This document shows, piece by piece, positions 60,413 to 64,000 of a DNA stretch of 64,000 nt. Position 1 is the first letter of the stretch, and each line of letters begins with the position of its first letter. The notes under the pieces are model-generated. The model was not told where the DNA came from. It did no database searches and was given only the letters and a program-made list of their open reading frames with translations. Origin of the DNA: JAFGXT01 sp963677165. GTDB taxonomy: Bacteria > Verrucomicrobiota > Lentisphaeria > Victivallales > SZUA-371. The translations under genes were made by a program, and so were the position numbers. The stretch is from assembly GCA_963677165.2 (NCBI GenBank), contig CAXXSX010000001.1, positions 682,001 through 746,000 on the forward strand, given 5' to 3'.

Positions 60413-60464
60413 TCCGTACCACAACTGATCTTGCATTTCGGGGTTTAATTTTAAGGAGCTGAAA

Positions 60465-61967
60465 ATGACTTTTAATCTACGCGATATTGAATCGGGTATT
60501 GATGATTTTATATGTAACAGTGAGCATGAATTCAAACTGGCTGACATCTGCCGTGTTCTTGCCGGTGAAAACAAGCTGAATGAGGATCAGGAAAAACAAC
60601 TTGAGAATGCGGTAGCCAATATTTTGATTGATGATCCGCAGGTATTGTATAATCATGAGAATAAACAATATATTTCGCGTGATACCTTTTTTAACGGCGG
60701 TTCTTTTTTGATTGTTCCTACAGAACTGGAAATAGAGCAGGGGATACTGGTGCCGGGACATCGATTCGGGCCATTTTGCTGCACAGATATTTTCCCGTCC
60801 GAAGTAAGAATGCGTGATGACGTCGGAAAGCTTGCCGAATTTAAAAATATTCCTATGCCGGTTGAGAACGCGTCTGTTTTTCATGTATTGCTTGGCGCGG
60901 AGCAAATGTTTGAGTTTTTTGTTGCCGATAATCCTGAAAACGCCGATATTTTAGGGGGGGGCGGCAATGCGGCCGGCAAGAATGTGATTCTTTCCGTAAT
61001 GGCATTTGAAGCGTTTTATAAAAAGTATGATTTTAAGCATGGCGATATGATCGTTGTGACTATTGATGACTGGACCCTTGGAGACTTTAGTTATAAATAT
61101 GTTTCCGGAGAAGAGCGTGACGCTGACGCAACGGCAAAATGGATTGACAAGCTGGGTGAAGCCGCAGAAGAAGTTATTGAGGAATATTCTAATTATCTGG
61201 AGATACCAGAACAGCTCGCGAGGGCATTTTATATCGGCGGCAGGGCTTTGATTGATGAGCCGGCAGCGACCCTCAATGAATTTTATCTGCGTTCTGAACG
61301 GATTCGGGTGGGATATGTGTCAGGAATGACGGTACTCACGATCGCTCGAGATGATGAAGAGGATGAGGAAAACGAAGGAAATATGTACCGGAGCGGAAAT
61401 GTTCCCGGAGATGTTATGATATCCAAAGGGGAAACCTCGGATTTTGAGTCAATGCTCAAAGAAATCGGCAGTGTACTTCGTCCGGCGGAAGTTGAAGGAT
61501 TTATGCTTGACCAGTTATATCGCGATGAACCGGTATTTGATGTTTTCTTTCAACGTTGTTTTGGTGGACAGAAGTTGAATTTTGCCGATGAAGCACAGGA
61601 AGCGGTTTTTCTTAACTCTCTTGAAGATATCTGGGAAGGACGTTTTGCGGGGTATAACAAACTGGTTGATGAAAATAAAGGTCCGGTTCGTTCCCGTCTG
61701 CTTGAAATTGTTGAAGAACGTATGGACTGGCTACATTATTTGAACGATCTGGATGTGGATCCCGGCAAACTTGAAGATCATGACGCGTTTACAAATCTTG
61801 TATCTGCCTCAATTCATTTTACTTCGCTTTGTCAGTTACTGAATTCAGAAGAACACTTTGTTTCCGGTTCCGAAGTTGAAAGTATTCTTGAATCCATCGA
61901 AGATATGGCGGAACTACAGAAATCTTATATCGAAGAGCTTAACAGCATTATTGCCCGCATGCAGTAA
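60465..61967 (+). CDS. acidic protein with winged-helix-like N-terminus, unknown
   Basis: 500 residues, cytoplasmic and strongly acidic. Residues about 15-75 (FKLADICRVLAGENKLNEDQ to NKQYISRDTFF) look like a HARE-HTH-type winged helix. The middle has a glycine loop GGGGNAAGKN near residue 165, encoded by a run of eight G (60954-60961), and GDMIVVTIDDWTLGDFSYKY. A C-terminal all-helical part ends with MAELQKSYIEELNSIIARMQ. I do not recognise a family. AAGGAG precedes the ATG, 52 bp after truB, so it may belong to the nusA operon. Confidence 0.7.
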   Translation: MTFNLRDIESGIDDFICNSEHEFKLADICRVLAGENKLNEDQEKQLENAVANILIDDPQVLYNHENKQYISRDTFFNGGSFLIVPTELEIEQGILVPGHRFGPFCCTDIFPSEVRMRDDVGKLAEFKNIPMPVENASVFHVLLGAEQMFEFFVADNPENADILGGGGNAAGKNVILSVMAFEAFYKKYDFKHGDMIVVTIDDWTLGDFSYKYVSGEERDADATAKWIDKLGEAAEEVIEEYSNYLEIPEQLARAFYIGGRALIDEPAATLNEFYLRSERIRVGYVSGMTVLTIARDDEEDEENEGNMYRSGNVPGDVMISKGETSDFESMLKEIGSVLRPAEVEGFMLDQLYRDEPVFDVFFQRCFGGQKLNFADEAQEAVFLNSLEDIWEGRFAGYNKLVDENKGPVRSRLLEIVEERMDWLHYLNDLDVDPGKLEDHDAFTNLVSASIHFTSLCQLLNSEEHFVSGSEVESILESIEDMAELQKSYIEELNSIIARMQ

Positions 61968-62095
61968 TATTGCTGATGGCATTAAAGATCACTTTTGGCT
62001 TATAGATTTTTCCTGAAAAATCTCATGTTTGTATTGGGAATTTTGATGTAAATGTGCTAACTTGAACTATTCAACAATAGTCTCAGGGAAAGATT

Positions 62096-64000
62096 ATGCT
62101 AAAAAGATTTTCTGTCGTTTTAACATTATTTGTAGTTTGTTTGGGTTTTACCGGTTGTCAGTCTTCTTCGGACGACTTCAGTAAGCTGAAAGATGACCGT
62201 GCGATCGATCGGGATATTGCCAGAAAGAACAAGTATAAAGTTGATTTTGGCGAAAAGAACTTCCCGGATTACACTGAAGAATTTGGCGGAACGGATCCGC
62301 TTGAGGGATTCAATCGGTCAATGTTCCAAGTTAACAAATATGGGCATAAGTATCTTGTTCAGCCGGTTGCTACACTATGGACTTCGATTTTTCCGCGACA
62401 TATTGTAAAATGTTTTAACCGTTTTACAGAAAATGTCGGCTTTCCTAAACGCATGGTCAGTTGTTTTCTGCAGGCGAAATTCAAGGGTGGCGGTATTGTG
62501 CTGTTGCGTTTTCTTACCAATACGACAGTGGGGATTGCCGGTTTTTATGATCCTGCTGACGCCTGGTTTGAGTTGGAACCTCAAAATGAGGATATTGGAC
62601 AGGCTTTCGCTTCCTGGGGAATCGGACCGGGATGTTATCTGCATCTGCCGGTAGCGGGCCCGGCGAATATTCGTGATGGCGTGGGGATGATCTTCGACAG
62701 TGCCCTGGATCCCAAAACATATATTTACGGCGGGCAGGCTTTTACCGCGGTAAACAAACTTTCAGCTTCTTATCGTGATATTGATTCATTTCTGTGGGCC
62801 AACGCCGATTCATATGAATTGTCGAAGCGGCTGTATAATGCTGAACGTTATATAAAGATAAACAATTTCGACAGGCGTGATAAAATCAAAGCGGAGCAGC
62901 AGCGCCGGATGAAAGAATATCATGCATGGCTCAAAAAAAATGGCCTGAAAGCTTCCGATTTTTCCAAAGTCAACACCAAGGGGCTTGATGCTATTGATGT
63001 TGCCGGTTTTAAGTCACAGGGGTCTGCTGTTGATACGCTCAGGCTTGGTCAGGTAAATATACTCAGGGATCGTAAGAGCATTTGGCTGGATATTTCGTTG
63101 TGGAATTCCGATTTCTTTTATCAGGGATCGGTTCGGTCGGTTGAAGTGGTTAAAGGGAAGTCCGCAATGCCGTATAAGGTATGGTTTCAAAAGGATAAGC
63201 CGAATGCGCCGTTGGCGGTGTTGATTCCCGGAACCGGAGCTCATTACAGCAATAACGAGTCTACCGCGCTGGCTGAAATCTTCTACGACCAGGGATTTAC
63301 TTCGGTTGTGATCGATAATAGTTTTAACTGGGAGTTTATGGAAACAGCTGCGACTGTGCTTACTCCCGGATATATTCCGAGGGATGTGAAGGATGTTCAC
63401 CGGGCGATCAAGTGTGTTATAAAAGATCTGCAGGATAATAAAGAATGTGTTTTCCCCGCGAAAATTCTGGCAGGATATTCCATGGGAGGAATTCAATCGA
63501 TTTTTCTTGCGGAACATGAAAAAGCTCTGCCGAAGCCTGAGAAGATAGAATTTGACCGTTATGTTGCCATAAATCCTCCGGTCAGCCTGATGGATGCGGT
63601 ACATAAGGTTGATGAGTATATGCTGGCTTGGAAAAATTGGAAACATAATGAAACTTTCCGGAATTTTGCTTTTGCCGCCAGCAAATTTATCAAGATATCT
63701 AGAGAACCTACTGAGCCATTTGGAATGAAAAAAGCTGATGACAAAAAGAAAACGGCAGCTAAAAATTCATCCGGTGGTAAAGACGATGTAAAACCACAGT
63801 CCGACGGGAAGTCGGCAGATAATAATAAGGCGGTTAAGAAGCAGAAGAGAGCGTTACCATTCGATCCCATTGAAGCCCAGGCGTTGATTGGTTATGCTTT
63901 TAGAATTACTTTAGGAGAGATGATCCTTACCATTCATCGTCAGAAAGACATGGGGATTCTTAAGACCAAATACAGCTGGGGAAGTCGTGACCAGTTTTAT
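62096..64000 (+). CDS. MlaA-like lipoprotein fused to an alpha/beta hydrolase (3' end outside window)
   Basis: An open frame from the ATG at 62096 (AGGGAAAG upstream) to the right edge, 635 codons so far. Residues 1-21 form a lipoprotein signal (GFTGC, C21; +2 is Gln, suggesting outer-membrane sorting). Residues about 60-220 match MlaA (VacJ): DPLEGFNRSMFQVN, RFLTNTTVGIAGFYDPADAW, EDIGQAFASWGIGPGCYLHL and PVAGPANIRDG. From about 355 an alpha/beta hydrolase follows (LAVLIPGTGAHYSN, nucleophile S462 in LAGYSMGG). A lysine/serine-rich low-complexity insert sits at about 540-585. MlaA removes phospholipid from the outer leaflet of the outer membrane; a joined lipase- or esterase-like domain would be unusual. 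Confidence 0.85.
   Translation, partial: MLKRFSVVLTLFVVCLGFTGCQSSSDDFSKLKDDRAIDRDIARKNKYKVDFGEKNFPDYTEEFGGTDPLEGFNRSMFQVNKYGHKYLVQPVATLWTSIFPRHIVKCFNRFTENVGFPKRMVSCFLQAKFKGGGIVLLRFLTNTTVGIAGFYDPADAWFELEPQNEDIGQAFASWGIGPGCYLHLPVAGPANIRDGVGMIFDSALDPKTYIYGGQAFTAVNKLSASYRDIDSFLWANADSYELSKRLYNAERYIKINNFDRRDKIKAEQQRRMKEYHAWLKKNGLKASDFSKVNTKGLDAIDVAGFKSQGSAVDTLRLGQVNILRDRKSIWLDISLWNSDFFYQGSVRSVEVVKGKSAMPYKVWFQKDKPNAPLAVLIPGTGAHYSNNESTALAEIFYDQGFTSVVIDNSFNWEFMETAATVLTPGYIPRDVKDVHRAIKCVIKDLQDNKECVFPAKILAGYSMGGIQSIFLAEHEKALPKPEKIEFDRYVAINPPVSLMDAVHKVDEYMLAWKNWKHNETFRNFAFAASKFIKISREPTEPFGMKKADDKKKTAAKNSSGGKDDVKPQSDGKSADNNKAVKKQKRALPFDPIEAQALIGYAFRITLGEMILTIHRQKDMGILKTKYSWGSRDQFY

Noticed and set aside
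62004..62023. AGATTTTT / AAAAATCT hairpin after the 60465 gene as a terminator
   Set aside because: The stem is almost entirely A-T pairs and no T-run follows beyond the stem itself, so support is too weak.

Overview
The window looks like a chromosomal segment of a Lentisphaerota (PVC superphylum, Victivallales-like) bacterium. The main reasons are five stand-alone pseudopilin-like proteins of the 'FTLIELLVVIAIIAIL ... H-X9-DG' type, each beside secreted carbohydrate-active or beta-sandwich proteins, together with DUF4838 and DUF4091 proteins, a sulfatase, and many AraC, LacI and GntR regulators. This taxonomic call is inference from gene content. No rRNA, tRNA or CRISPR array was recognised. 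One short MITE-like element is the only mobile DNA seen.

Layout. 1-7460 is housekeeping: the 3' part of purA, a GT2 glycosyltransferase, rodA, srkA behind a cold-shock gene, a GntR-type regulator, a SpoU-type RNA methyltransferase and a TPR membrane protein. 7905-21388 is a carbohydrate region on the minus strand: a rhamnogalacturonan-acetylesterase-like SGNH hydrolase, a DUF4091 protein, a TIM-barrel protein, a CBM9-like protein, a pseudopilin, an MGH1/GH63-like enzyme with a divergent AraC regulator, then a beta-helix (pectate-lyase-like) protein and a second pseudopilin. 21746-27439 holds two divergent AraC/enzyme pairs whose enzymes (a GH106-like hydrolase and an S1 sulfatase) lack signal peptides. 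Two very small genes follow (27384-27747), one of them a 33-codon gene.

28166-32164 is a GntR / pseudopilin / TIM-barrel operon. 32611-39094 is a BvgS/EvgS-like hybrid kinase with three periplasmic binding domains, tail to tail with a double-receiver protein carrying a degenerate kinase core. 39323-40927 is an ABC-F ATPase of the YbiT type. 40940-46139 is an operon headed by a LacI-type gene (LacI, GH42-like, beta-sandwich protein, pseudopilin). 46245-46505 is the MITE-like element. 47585-49879 is a GH2 beta-mannosidase. 50313-54438 is an operon headed by a GntR-type gene (GntR, DUF4838, pseudopilin). 55021-60412 is the nusA-infB-rbfA-nrnA-truB operon without rimP, followed by an unknown 500-residue protein and, running off the right edge, an MlaA-like lipoprotein fused to an alpha/beta hydrolase.

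How it works together (inference): the accessory part consists of repeated small modules, each a regulator plus one pseudopilin plus one or more secreted glycan-active proteins. Several have recognisable self-regulatory operators on consensus promoters. No sugar transporter or SusCD-like gene is present in the window. Uptake would have to be encoded elsewhere, or the pseudopilins would have to take part in holding enzymes or substrate at the cell surface.
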